Shown here piece by piece: positions 17,820-27,458 of a stretch of DNA of 64,000 bases; the stretch's first letter is position 1; the number at the start of each line of letters is the position of its first letter. Both the position numbers and the translations under genes were made by a program. The notes beneath the pieces were generated by a model that saw only the letters and a program-made list of their open reading frames with translations, was not told the DNA's origin and made no database searches. The stretch is taken from NCBI GenBank assembly GCA_963736325.1, contig CAVTOG010000002.1, forward strand, positions 62,001 to 126,000. Direction: 5' to 3'. The stretch comes from Actinoallomurus sp963736325. Its GTDB lineage: Bacteria; Actinomycetota; Actinomycetes; Streptosporangiales; Streptosporangiaceae.

Positions 17820-19355
17820 TCAGCGGATCGACTTGACGATCGCCTCGTCGAGGCCGTCGAAGGACTTGAGGTAGTCGCGGCGCTCGTTCTTCATGCGCTC
17901 CACCATCGCGGCGTACTCGTCGAGCCGACCCTGGCGCTCGTAGAGCCGCTTCGGGCGGAGGATCTCCTCGTCGTCGATGCCCGGCAGCGACGCGGCGACC
18001 TCGTAGCCGAAGTCGGGGTCGGCCTCCCACTCGATGGTGTCCTCGACGATGGCCTGCACGATCGCGGACGAGTGCGGGATCTTGACCTTCTTGCTGCGGT
18101 CGTCGCCGTCACCGCCGCCGATGCGGCCCGTGTTGAGCACGAAGACCTTCATCTCGTGGCTGTCGAGCAGTTCGAGCATGCGGTTGCCCATGTCCGCCAT
18201 GTCGCGCGGGAAGAACGGGTTGGTGCCCGGCACGCGGAGGAACTTGCCTTCCTCGTCCTTGCCGCCGGCGCTGGTGCCGGTCGTCTCGCCGAGCATGAAG
18301 TACGCCGCCGCCTGCGCGCGGTCGAGGCGCGCCACACCAGGGACGATGTTCTCGTTCCGGTTGAGGATGAGCAGGAACTCCGCGGGCTCGACCTGGTCGG
18401 CCGGCCACGGGTCGACGTACTTGAACGGCCAGGTCGTACGGCCGTTCTTGGTGTAGGACGTGTCGAAGAAGTCGATCTTGCCGTCGGCGCCGACCGAGAC
18501 GTTCTCCAGGTAGGCGTCCGGCTTGACCGTCGCGTTGTAGATCGTCGGCTCGAACTCGGGGTCGAGACCGAAGGTCTTGGCGAAGCAGCCGTTCTCGGTC
18601 GTGTAGACGCGGCCCTGCGGCATCAGCGCGATGAAGTCGTCCTGTACGGGCTTGCTTCCGAGCTGGGTCGTGAAAGTGGTCGTGGTCTTCCCGGTTCCGG
18701 ACAGACCGACGATCAGAACCGTCTTGTTCTCACCGCCCACCGGAATTACCTTGCAGCCGGCGTGCAGGGAAAGACCACCGCGCCTATAAACGATGTTGTT
18801 CCACATACGCAGGCCACCCTTTTTGGACTCACCAAAGTAGTCCGAGTTGAAAACCCGCGTAATATTCGAATTAAGATCAACGGCGATCAGACGGTCGTTC
18901 GGGTAACCCTCCATCGGGAGGCCCGGCGTGTAGACGACCGTGGTCTCCGGCTCCCACGTGGCGGGGTCGTAACCGTCCTCCACCGGGTAGTAGAGCTGCT
19001 GCTGCATGCCCGCGATGTTGGCGTTGGCCGTCTCGATGACGAGCCGCGCCCTTGTGCGGAAGTCCGGGTCGCTGCCGATGTAGCCGTCGACCACGACGAC
19101 GTTCTCGCCCGCGAGGTAGGCGTCCTGCTCCGCGGCGACACGGTCGTACTCGGCGCGCGTGATGGTCTGCTTGGCGGTGTTGGTGGAGTCTTCGGCGATG
19201 AAGGTCGACTTGGAGCTACGGCTGTCGACACGAGCCTTGACGACAACGTTGCCGAACTCGGTCACGGACGCGTTGGGCATCTTCTCGGTGAGTTCACGTA
19301 GTCGCGCCGGGGCCGGATTCCACTCGATGGTCCTGGCCTTAACCTCGTACGCCAC
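17820..19355 (-). CDS. pckA: Phosphoenolpyruvate carboxykinase (ATP)
   Basis: A 511-residue enzyme that makes PEP from oxaloacetate with ATP, the entry step of gluconeogenesis. It has the ATP-type signature: kinase-1a loop GLSGTGKTTTTF, kinase-2 VQDDFIAL, RRGGLSLHAGCKVIP, GETTGTSAGGKDEEG and NTGRIGGG. This is the ATP-dependent class (EC 4.1.1.49), whereas many actinobacteria use the unrelated GTP-dependent enzyme. The GTG at 19355 has AAGGAG 6 bases upstream. Three tandem operator-like repeats lie 116-154 bp before it (19471-19509). Confidence 0.95.
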   Translation of the reverse strand: MAYEVKARTIEWNPAPARLRELTEKMPNASVTEFGNVVVKARVDSRSSKSTFIAEDSTNTAKQTITRAEYDRVAAEQDAYLAGENVVVVDGYIGSDPDFRTRARLVIETANANIAGMQQQLYYPVEDGYDPATWEPETTVVYTPGLPMEGYPNDRLIAVDLNSNITRVFNSDYFGESKKGGLRMWNNIVYRRGGLSLHAGCKVIPVGGENKTVLIVGLSGTGKTTTTFTTQLGSKPVQDDFIALMPQGRVYTTENGCFAKTFGLDPEFEPTIYNATVKPDAYLENVSVGADGKIDFFDTSYTKNGRTTWPFKYVDPWPADQVEPAEFLLILNRNENIVPGVARLDRAQAAAYFMLGETTGTSAGGKDEEGKFLRVPGTNPFFPRDMADMGNRMLELLDSHEMKVFVLNTGRIGGGDGDDRSKKVKIPHSSAIVQAIVEDTIEWEADPDFGYEVAASLPGIDDEEILRPKRLYERQGRLDEYAAMVERMKNERRDYLKSFDGLDEAIVKSIR

Positions 19356-19470
19356 GATCGCTCCTTCGCAACAGGGAAACCCACGGCTGAATGGCTGATG
19401 AGTTCCGAGTGTACTCCTGAAGCCGATCTAAAACAGCCTCAGGGTGCGTTAGCGAGATCGCTTCCGGTCA

Positions 19471-19509
19471 TTGGTATAGACCTTTGGATTAGACCTTTGG
19501 ATTAGACCA
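19471..19509. promoter_or_regulatory. Three tandem 13-bp operator-like repeats upstream of pckA
   Basis: TTGGTATAGACCT, TTGGATTAGACCT and TTGGATTAGACCA follow head to tail without a gap. Each has the TGG-N5-ACC form of GntR-family sites and resembles the DasR element TGGTCTAGACCA. A GntR-type regulator acting on pckA is inferred. Confidence 0.5.
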
Positions 19510-19553
19510 GTCGCACAATTCTATTTGTTTCTTATGCGTTACGCGGGCGGCAC

Positions 19554-20072
19554 TCAAACCTGCGGGCCTGCCGCTCTTGCACGCTGCACGTGCTGCAGGG
19601 CGTCACGCAGCTCACCGAGCCACTCGTCGGCGTTCTTGCCGACGAGACGCACGCACCACGCGAGTGCGTCGCTGCGGCTGCGCGCCACGCCCGCGTCGAC
19701 GAGCGTGTCGAGAACGCGCCGCTCAGACTGGCGAAGGCGGGTCATCACGGGCACCGACAGGGTCGTGAACATCACCGTCCGATCGCCGCACGCGACACCC
19801 CAGGAGATCTTGCGGCCGAAGCGATGCTCGGCCTCACGCGCGATGTCGACGCGGTCGTCCCGCGTGTCCTCGCGGAAACGCTGCACGTGCCCGGCGACGA
19901 CCTCCGACCTCTCGGCGTCCGAGACGCCCTCAGCCGCCGGCTCGGCCAGCCGTCCGATGACGGTGATCTCCTCGCGGTCGAGCACCACCTCGGGAACGCC
20001 GTCGAACCAGTCTTCCGGCAGGCGGCCCGAGAACCAGCCGCGCAGCCTCTCCGCATCCTCATTGATAGTCAT
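19554..20072 (-). CDS. Actinobacterial protein of unknown function
   Basis: A 172-residue protein starting MTINEDAERLRGWFSGRLPE, with a central EVVLDREEITVIGRL strand pair, a charged middle, the HRFGRKISWGVACGDR block and a helical C-terminus (RRVLDTLVDAGVARSRSDAL followed by AWCVRLVGKNADEWL) that resembles a ribbon-helix-helix or CopG-type segment. No enzyme motif is seen. The ATG at 20072 directly abuts an A/T-rich inverted repeat. It lies between the pckA operator region and the divergent MFS exporter. Confidence 0.65.
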   Translation of the reverse strand: MTINEDAERLRGWFSGRLPEDWFDGVPEVVLDREEITVIGRLAEPAAEGVSDAERSEVVAGHVQRFREDTRDDRVDIAREAEHRFGRKISWGVACGDRTVMFTTLSVPVMTRLRQSERRVLDTLVDAGVARSRSDALAWCVRLVGKNADEWLGELRDALQHVQRARAAGPQV

Positions 20073-20086
20073 GTAATCATAATTAC
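20073..20086. promoter_or_regulatory. A/T-rich inverted repeat at the start of the unknown gene
   Basis: GTAAT-CATA-ATTAC touches the ATG at 20072 on the minus strand. No Shine-Dalgarno is visible there, so the element may be part of a near-leaderless promoter or an autoregulatory operator. Confidence 0.4.
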
Positions 20087-20121
20087 ACACTAACCAAGAC
20101 CCATCCAAGCGCGACCTCGCG

Positions 20122-20172
20122 TTGACAGTCACAACTTTTTGGGAGTTACTGTCATTTAACTTCGACTCCCAA
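20122..20172 (+). promoter_or_regulatory. Promoter with two interleaved inverted repeats before the DHA2 exporter
   Basis: A consensus TTGACA (20122-20127) starts this region, with a possible -10 TACTGT at 20147. TGACAGT (20123-20129) pairs with ACTGTCA (20148-20154), and TTGGGAGT (20139-20146) pairs with ACTCCCAA (20165-20172). Both pairs have an 18-bp spacer. Binding there would block the promoter; the TetR protein encoded downstream is the obvious candidate. Confidence 0.6.
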
Positions 20173-20187
20173 TATGGAGGTTGTGTC

Positions 20188-21717
20188 ATGACATCCCTCG
20201 GGACGCGGCGGTGGTGGGTGCTGGGCGCCCTCGTCGTCATCCTGCTGGCGGTCAGCCTGGACCTGACCGCGCTCAACGTGGCCCTGCCCACGCTGTCCGC
20301 CGAGTTGCACGCGAGCACCGGCGCACTGCAGTGGATCGTCGCGTCCTACACGCTGGTCTCTGCCACCCTGCTGATCCCGGCCGGCCTGCTCGGCGACCGC
20401 TACGGGCGCAAGAAGATGCTCCTGGGCGGCCTGACGGTCTTCCTCGTCGCGTCGGTGCTGGCGACGTACGTCTCCAGCGCCTCGGGGCTGATCCTGGCCC
20501 GCACACTCATGGGCATCGGCTCGGCGGTCATCACGCCGCTCGCCCTGTCGGTCCTGCTGGTGGTCTTCCCGGAGGACGAACGGCCGAGGGCCATGGCGGC
20601 CTGGGCCGGCGCGTCGATGCTCGGCCTGCCGCTCGGCCCGATCATCGGCGGCTACCTGCTCGACCACTTCTGGTGGGGCTCGATCTTCTTCATCAACATC
20701 CCGGTCGCGGCGTTCGCCCTCATTCTGGGCATCGTCCTGATCCCGGAGTCGCGCTCCGCCGCGACGCCTCGCCCCGACTTCACCGGGCTGCTCCTGTCCA
20801 CCGGCGGCCTGGCCGGCCTGGTCTACGGCACGATCCAGCAGGCGGAGTACGGCTGGAACGACCCCCGCGTCTGGGGCACGATGGCCGGCGGTGCCGTCGT
20901 CCTGGTCGCCTTCACGGCCTGGACCCGGCGCGTCGCGAACCCGCTGATCGACCTGAGCCTCTTCCGCGACCGGCGGTTCGTCGGCGGCGCCGCGCCCGCG
21001 ACACTGCTGACCTTCGCCCTGTTCGGGCTGCTGTTCGCGACCCCGCAGTACTTCCAGGGGGTCCTCGGCAGTGACGCGCTCGGCTCCGGGCTGCGACTAC
21101 TCCCCCTCATCGGCGGGATGCTCGCCACCGCCCGGCTCAGCCCACGGCTCGTCGTCCGGTTCGGCGCGCGCGTCATGATCGCCTCCGGCGCCGGCCTGAT
21201 CGCGGCCGGGCTGATCCTCGGTGCGTTCACAACCGCCGGCACGGGCTACGGCTTCGTGGCCGGCTGGCTGACGATCACCGGTCTCGGCATGGGAATCATG
21301 CTGCCGACCTCGATGACCGCCGCGATGGGCGCACTCTCCGGCGAGCGGGGCGGCGTCGGATCGGCCGTGCTGATGACGGTCCGCATGATCGGCGGTGCGT
21401 TCGGCGCGGCCGTGCTGGGCAGCCTGCTGTCGGCGGCGTACCGCGGCCACGTGCACGTCGCGGGCCTGCCCCCGGCGGCGGCCGAGGCGGCGAAGGCCAA
21501 GGTCGGCGGCGGTCTCTCGGTCGCCAAGGCGCTGAACGACCCCGGTCTGGCGGCGTCGGCGCGCGCGGCGTTCACCCACGGCATGGACGTCACCCTCGCG
21601 GCCAGCGCCGGGATCATGGTGCTGTCCGCGGTGCTCGCGGTGATCCTGCTGCCGCGCCGGGATGCGGCGGACTCCTCCGTTGACGGACAATCGGCTCATG
21701 AGTACGCCGCCGCTTGA
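20188..21717 (+). CDS. DHA2-family (EmrB/QacA) MFS drug exporter
   Basis: A 509-residue, 14-helix proton antiporter. Motif D1 LDLTALNVALPTL, motif A LLGDRYGRKKMLLGG, the central RTLMGIGSAVITPLALS and motif C GASMLGLPLGPIIGGYLLD place it in the EmrB/QacA family, which exports drugs and toxic compounds. TATGGAGG gives a good ribosome-binding site before 20188. Its stop lies 20 bp inside the following TetR gene, so the two are co-expressed. Substrate is unknown. Confidence 0.93.
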   Translation: MTSLGTRRWWVLGALVVILLAVSLDLTALNVALPTLSAELHASTGALQWIVASYTLVSATLLIPAGLLGDRYGRKKMLLGGLTVFLVASVLATYVSSASGLILARTLMGIGSAVITPLALSVLLVVFPEDERPRAMAAWAGASMLGLPLGPIIGGYLLDHFWWGSIFFINIPVAAFALILGIVLIPESRSAATPRPDFTGLLLSTGGLAGLVYGTIQQAEYGWNDPRVWGTMAGGAVVLVAFTAWTRRVANPLIDLSLFRDRRFVGGAAPATLLTFALFGLLFATPQYFQGVLGSDALGSGLRLLPLIGGMLATARLSPRLVVRFGARVMIASGAGLIAAGLILGAFTTAGTGYGFVAGWLTITGLGMGIMLPTSMTAAMGALSGERGGVGSAVLMTVRMIGGAFGAAVLGSLLSAAYRGHVHVAGLPPAAAEAAKAKVGGGLSVAKALNDPGLAASARAAFTHGMDVTLAASAGIMVLSAVLAVILLPRRDAADSSVDGQSAHEYAAA

Positions 21718-22315
21718 GAAGCCTCTCGAACACCGGCTCAGCCTCCGCGAACGCAAAAAACTGAAGACGCGCCGCGCCATCCAGGAGCACGCCCTGCGGC
21801 TCTTCGCCGAGCAGGGCTACGACGCGACGACGGTCGAGCAGATCGCGGAGGCGGCGGAGGTCTCCCCCAGCACCTTCTTCCGCTACTTCCCCACCAAGGA
21901 AGACACCGTCCTGACCGACGAGTACGACCCGATGATCACGAAGGCGGTGCGCGAGCAGCCGCCCGAACTGCCTCCGGCGGAGGCCGTGCGCAACGTGATG
22001 CGCGGCATCGTCGGCGCCATGATGGCCGATGACCGGCAGCGGATCCTCGACCGGTGCCGGCTCATGATGTCGGTCGCGGCGCTACGGTCCCGCCAGTGGG
22101 ACCAGACGAAGGACACGCAGCGGATGCTCGGCGCGGCCCTCGCCGAGCGGCTCGGCCGCCCGGCGGACGACTTCGAGGTGACGGCGTTCGTCTCCGCGAT
22201 CATCGCGGTGTGGGAGACGAGCATCCTGGCCTGGGTCGACGGCGACGGGACGGACGACCTGCTCGCGCGCCTCGATCAGGGCATCGACTTCATCGTCGCC
22301 GGCTGCCCGCTCTGA
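21698..22315 (+). CDS. TetR-family repressor of the adjacent exporter
   Basis: A 205-residue regulator with an N-terminal TetR helix-turn-helix: RRAIQEHALRLFAEQGYDAT, TVEQIAEAAEVSPSTFFRYF and PTKEDTVL (about residues 20-68), then an all-helical ligand domain. The ATG at 21698 overlaps the exporter by 20 bp. Local repression of the exporter promoter at the paired inverted repeats upstream is inferred from the gene order. Confidence 0.9.
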   Translation: MSTPPLEKPLEHRLSLRERKKLKTRRAIQEHALRLFAEQGYDATTVEQIAEAAEVSPSTFFRYFPTKEDTVLTDEYDPMITKAVREQPPELPPAEAVRNVMRGIVGAMMADDRQRILDRCRLMMSVAALRSRQWDQTKDTQRMLGAALAERLGRPADDFEVTAFVSAIIAVWETSILAWVDGDGTDDLLARLDQGIDFIVAGCPL

Positions 22316-22316
22316 G

Positions 22317-23486
22317 TCAGGCGCCCGCCTTGCGCGCGGCGAGCTGCGGGTTGACCCGGATGGCGCCCCAGAAGTTGCCGAAGTAGACCGTCTGGATCTG
22401 CACGTCGGTTCCGGTGTGCGGCGCGACCACCATCTTGTTGCCGCCGAGGTAGATCGCGATGTGCGAGACGCCGTTGAAGGTCGGGTCGTTCTTCCAGGTC
22501 AGCAGGTCGCCCGGCTGGGCCTGGCTGAACGGGATCCGCCAGCCGGTGAACGCCTGGATGTCGGCGGTGCGCGGCATCCTGATGCCCGCCCTGGCGAAGG
22601 CGTACTGAACGAGGCCGGAGCAGTCGTAGCCGCCCTCCTGGTCGGACTCCCCGCCCCAGACGTACGGCATGCCGATCTTGGACTCGGCAGCACGGATCGC
22701 GGTCGTGACCTGCAGGGCCGTCATCACCCGGCTGGAGCCGGTCAACGGCCTGCCGGGTGTCGTGGTGCCGTCGTAGCGGGACTCCAGCGCGGCGGTCCTG
22801 CTGCCCTTGGGCAGCACGGCGCCGAGGGCCTTCTCCAACCTGCGGACGTTGGTGTGCGGGGCGCTGACGAGCAGCGCGTTTCCGGACGGCATGCCGATCG
22901 AGCGAGCGGTGGCGTGCGAGACGACCGCGTCGACCTGGCCGATGCCCATCGTGGCGTACGCGCCGACGCGTACGGAGGTCTGGTGTGCGGTGCCGCCGAC
23001 CTGGGTCCAGGAGGCCAGGGGCACGCCGCCGTCATTGCCCATCGTGAACGACACGGCGACGTCGCCACCGGCGATGTTGCGCCACAGCGCGTCGGACTTG
23101 GCGCTCGCCTCGGGCGTGTAGGCGCGGAACGTGGACGGCTCGACGCCCATCACTCCGACGCGCTTGCCTCCGAGGAGGGCGCGTGCGGCGTCGACGACCT
23201 CGACGTCCCTGACGCCCTTCACCTGGCGGACCCGTCGGACGGCGTCCGCGGGCAGCGTCTGCCCTGCGGCGACGAGAACGTGCGGGGTGATCTCCTTCTT
23301 CAGAGGCGTGACGGCGCCGGGGGTGAACCCGGTGCTCTGCGCGGCGGCGACGAACCGGCCGCCCGCGTCTCCCCTGGATCCGGCACCGTGCTCTCCGGCC
23401 AGTACGAACGTCACATCGGCGACAATCGTGGTGACCAGCGAAACGCCGATGACCGTCGGTAGTACGCGGCGTCTCGGCCAGCGCAC
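22317..23486 (-). CDS. Secreted NlpC/P60 (C40) peptidoglycan hydrolase
   Basis: A 389-residue protein with an N-terminal signal-anchor helix (VLPTVIGVSLVTTIVADVTF), a domain of about 220 residues with no recognised motif, and a C-terminal NlpC/P60 domain: IGMPYVWGG, catalytic Cys in GGYDCSGLVQYAFARAG, catalytic His in VSHIAIYLGG and a third polar site VAPHTG. It is expected to cut D-Glu-mDAP type bonds in stem peptides. The GTG at 23486 has GGGAGGG upstream. Its stop is 1 bp from the convergent TetR stop. Confidence 0.9.
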   Translation of the reverse strand: MRWPRRRVLPTVIGVSLVTTIVADVTFVLAGEHGAGSRGDAGGRFVAAAQSTGFTPGAVTPLKKEITPHVLVAAGQTLPADAVRRVRQVKGVRDVEVVDAARALLGGKRVGVMGVEPSTFRAYTPEASAKSDALWRNIAGGDVAVSFTMGNDGGVPLASWTQVGGTAHQTSVRVGAYATMGIGQVDAVVSHATARSIGMPSGNALLVSAPHTNVRRLEKALGAVLPKGSRTAALESRYDGTTTPGRPLTGSSRVMTALQVTTAIRAAESKIGMPYVWGGESDQEGGYDCSGLVQYAFARAGIRMPRTADIQAFTGWRIPFSQAQPGDLLTWKNDPTFNGVSHIAIYLGGNKMVVAPHTGTDVQIQTVYFGNFWGAIRVNPQLAARKAGA

Positions 23487-23582
23487 GGCACCCTCCCTCG
23501 TCCCCGCTGCATCGCTCGTACGACTATGAACCACTGAGGCGCCGACCGTCCAGACACCCGTACGCCACAGGGATCACATACG

Positions 23583-23607
23583 ACCCGGCCGCGTCGAGCG
23601 GCCGGGT
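23583..23607 (-). terminator. Stem-loop between DUF255 gene and NlpC/P60 gene
   Basis: ACCCGGCCGC and GCGGCCGGGT form a 10-bp stem with a 5-base loop. It could end the DUF255 transcript on the minus strand, though the T-run is missing on that side. Confidence 0.45.
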
Positions 23608-23677
23608 TTACGTCTTGAGGTAACACCGGGATAACGCAAAGATCAAGCCCAGTGCGTGGCCAATGTTGACAATTCTT

Positions 23678-25681
<2,004 letters not shown>

Positions 25682-25835
25682 GCGTCTCCGAGGAAGGTTC
25701 GGCGGGTGTGATCCCACCGTAGACCGCCGGCGGCCTCGCATGTCATCCCCCCGGCCGTCACCCGCCGCGAACACCTGGCCACGAATCCGCCCAGTCCCGG
25801 CTTCGGCGATCTAATCTGTCTAGGGAAGACTCGTC

Positions 25836-26231
25836 ATGGTCGGAGTGTGGACAGTGGATCCGATTTCGGTACCGGCACTCGTGTCGCTCTTGTCGCAGAT
25901 CTTCAACGGAAGCACCCAGAAGATCGGCGAGCAGTTGTGGGACTCCCTGACCGTGGTCGTCCGGCGCGTGTTCGGCCGGCGCAGCAGGTCGGTCGAGGCG
26001 GTCAAACGCCTGGACGAGAGACCCGGCGACCCTGACTCGATCAACGCGCTCGCCCGTGCGCTCGTCGCGGACGCCAGTCGTGACCCGCAGGCCGCCGTCC
26101 AGCTGCGGCACTGGCTCGCCGCCGCCGAGCGTGCGTTCGCCCACGACGAGAACGTGGTCAACACGATCACCGGCGACGTGCACGGCAACGTCCTGCAGGC
26201 GCGCGACATTCACGGCGACATCACCTTCTGA
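25836..26231 (+). CDS. Small BELL-type effector candidate with C-terminal RHIM-like amyloid motif (BASS)
   Basis: A 131-residue protein with a hydrophobic helical N-terminus (PISVPALVSLLSQIFNGS), a helix IGEQLWDSLTVVVRRVFG, a charged linker, the helical stretch LARALVADASRDPQAAVQLR and a C-terminal motif NTITGDVHGNVLQARDIHGD then ITF-stop. The last 23 residues have the half-repeat form (I/V)xGxVxGxVxQAxxIxGxI, the pattern of bacterial amyloid signalling sequences related to mammalian RHIM (BASS3). In known cases such motifs end BELL-domain proteins that cause cell death when an NLR carrying the same motif seeds them. No NLR lies next to it here. The start could also be the GTG at 25854. Assignment is by motif and layout only. 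Confidence 0.62.
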   Translation: MVGVWTVDPISVPALVSLLSQIFNGSTQKIGEQLWDSLTVVVRRVFGRRSRSVEAVKRLDERPGDPDSINALARALVADASRDPQAAVQLRHWLAAAERAFAHDENVVNTITGDVHGNVLQARDIHGDITF

Positions 26232-26251
26232 GAGTGCATTTCCGGCGTTGC

Positions 26252-26267
26252 GGAACCTTTCAGGAAT
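26252..26267 (+). promoter_or_regulatory. Shared direct-repeat operator, copy 1 (lipoprotein)
   Basis: GGAACCTTTCAGGAAT, 43 bp before the lipoprotein ATG. It is one of four strong copies in the region, all oriented the same way relative to their genes; the paired AGG elements are one helical turn apart as in OmpR-family sites. Confidence 0.55.
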
Positions 26268-26309
26268 ACCGGAGGCGGACTTCAGCTCGGTACGGGATCA
26301 TCCGGCACC

Positions 26310-26840
26310 ATGCGTATCCTCCGGACCGGAGCCGTGCTGGCCTCCACCGCCGCGCTTCTGTGCGCGACGGCCTGCGTCTCATCTTCAGGCGATAAGACGT
26401 CCGCCACGCCCTCCGGCGCGGCGAGATCCTCCGGCGCGGCCGGCTTCACCGCCTTCGCCGACTGCCTGCGCCAGCATGGTGTGAAGGTGCCGACGGCACG
26501 CCCCTCCGGCAGGGTCGGCGGCGGGGGCGGCGGCGGATCCATCGGCGGTGGCGGCGGCTTCGGCGGCACGAACGCGAAGGCCGTTCAGGCGTGCCGTTCC
26601 CTGATGCCGCAGTTCGGCAACCGTGGCCGCGCCATGCAGGAGCTCCAGGCGTTCCGCAGCTGCCTGTCCGACCACGGTGTGAAGCAGCCGACCCCCGACC
26701 CCTCGCGTACGCCGGACGCGCGCCGCGTGCCGGGTGGCCGATTCGGGCAGTTCGACACTTCGGACCCGAAGTTCGTCAAGGCCATGAAGGTCTGCCGCCC
26801 GCTGCTCCCGTCCCGTACGCCGCGCCCGTCGTCGAGCTGA
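26310..26840 (+). CDS. Gly-rich lipoprotein with duplicated cysteine motif
   Basis: A 176-residue lipoprotein with lipobox LLCATAC (Cys22). The mature protein carries two copies of a short cysteine unit, FADCLRQHGVKVP / ACRSLMPQF and FRSCLSDHGVKQP / VCRPLLP, separated by a glycine-rich linker. Proteins of this type are seen beside MacAB-like efflux operons in actinomycetes, as here (27.4-30.6 kb). The function is unknown. A copy of the locus-wide operator lies 43 bp before the start, so joint control with the efflux genes is inferred. Confidence 0.78.
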   Translation: MRILRTGAVLASTAALLCATACVSSSGDKTSATPSGAARSSGAAGFTAFADCLRQHGVKVPTARPSGRVGGGGGGGSIGGGGGFGGTNAKAVQACRSLMPQFGNRGRAMQELQAFRSCLSDHGVKQPTPDPSRTPDARRVPGGRFGQFDTSDPKFVKAMKVCRPLLPSRTPRPSSS

Positions 26841-26845
26841 GCCGT

Positions 26846-26871
26846 CCGGGCCCGCGCTCCGCCGGGCCCGG
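26846..26871. terminator. Stem-loop between convergent genes
   Basis: CCGGGCCCG and CGGGCCCGG form a 9-bp stem with an 8-base loop between the stops of the lipoprotein and the convergent efflux operon. No clear T-run. Confidence 0.45.
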
Positions 26872-26876
26872 CCGCC

Positions 26877-27449
26877 TTACTTGTCCTGATTCACGCTGGT
26901 GGCGGTGACCGTTCCGTCCTGCCCCGCCGCCCCCTGAACGACGACGGACGACCCGGCCTTGAGGTCTTTGGGCTTCGCCTTCTTGGCGATCGTCACCTTC
27001 GTGGACCCGGTCGTCTTCACCCGGACGATGCCGTCGGCGGTCTGCACGTAGATGATGTCGCCGTCGACGAGCTTCACAGTGCCGGTGGTGCCGGAGGCGG
27101 ACCTGCCGGCCTGCCGGCCGCCGCCGCCGATGCCCGCCGGACCGCCTACGCCGCCCTGGCCGCCGCGGGCGCGTACGAGCTGGTTGATGACGTCCGAGGC
27201 GCCGGAGGGCTGCTTGGCGCCCCACTGCTTGTCCGCCTGGATCCCGCCGAGGAACCCGGCGACGAGCAGCACGCCCGCCCCCAGGAGAACGGTCACCGAC
27301 GGCCGTCCGCGCTTCGCCGGCGGCGCGGCGGCGAGCTCCTCGCTCAGGTCGCCGTCGAACGGTGAGGTGTTCAGCAGATCCTCGCTCGGCACCTCGGCGG
27401 TGTCCTCCGGAGGCGGCGCGTCAACGGTCTTGCGCCGGGATCCTGTCAC
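26877..27449 (-). CDS. Membrane-anchored protein with DUF5666-like C-terminal domain
   Basis: A 190-residue protein with an acidic cytoplasmic N-terminus, one helix (VTVLLGAGVLLVAGFLGGI, about residues 52-70), a Gly-rich linker and a C-terminal beta domain (GTVKLVDGDIIYVQTADGIV, VTIAKKAKPKDLKAGSSVVV in part) of the OB-like DUF5666 type. It is the last gene of the efflux operon, 9 bp after the permease. The GTG at 27449 has AAGGAG upstream. An accessory role on the outside of the efflux complex is inferred. Confidence 0.72.
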   Translation of the reverse strand: MTGSRRKTVDAPPPEDTAEVPSEDLLNTSPFDGDLSEELAAAPPAKRGRPSVTVLLGAGVLLVAGFLGGIQADKQWGAKQPSGASDVINQLVRARGGQGGVGGPAGIGGGGRQAGRSASGTTGTVKLVDGDIIYVQTADGIVRVKTTGSTKVTIAKKAKPKDLKAGSSVVVQGAAGQDGTVTATSVNQDK

Positions 27450-27458
27450 GATTGCTCC

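Noticed and set aside
19471..19509. Definite DasR (dre) site
   Set aside because: The match to TGGTCTAGACCA is partial and the tandem layout is different, so only a GntR-type site is claimed.
26310..26840. Copper- or heme-binding protein from the paired cysteines
   Set aside because: The cysteines are isolated within CLxxHGV units and do not form a CxxC or CxxCH motif.
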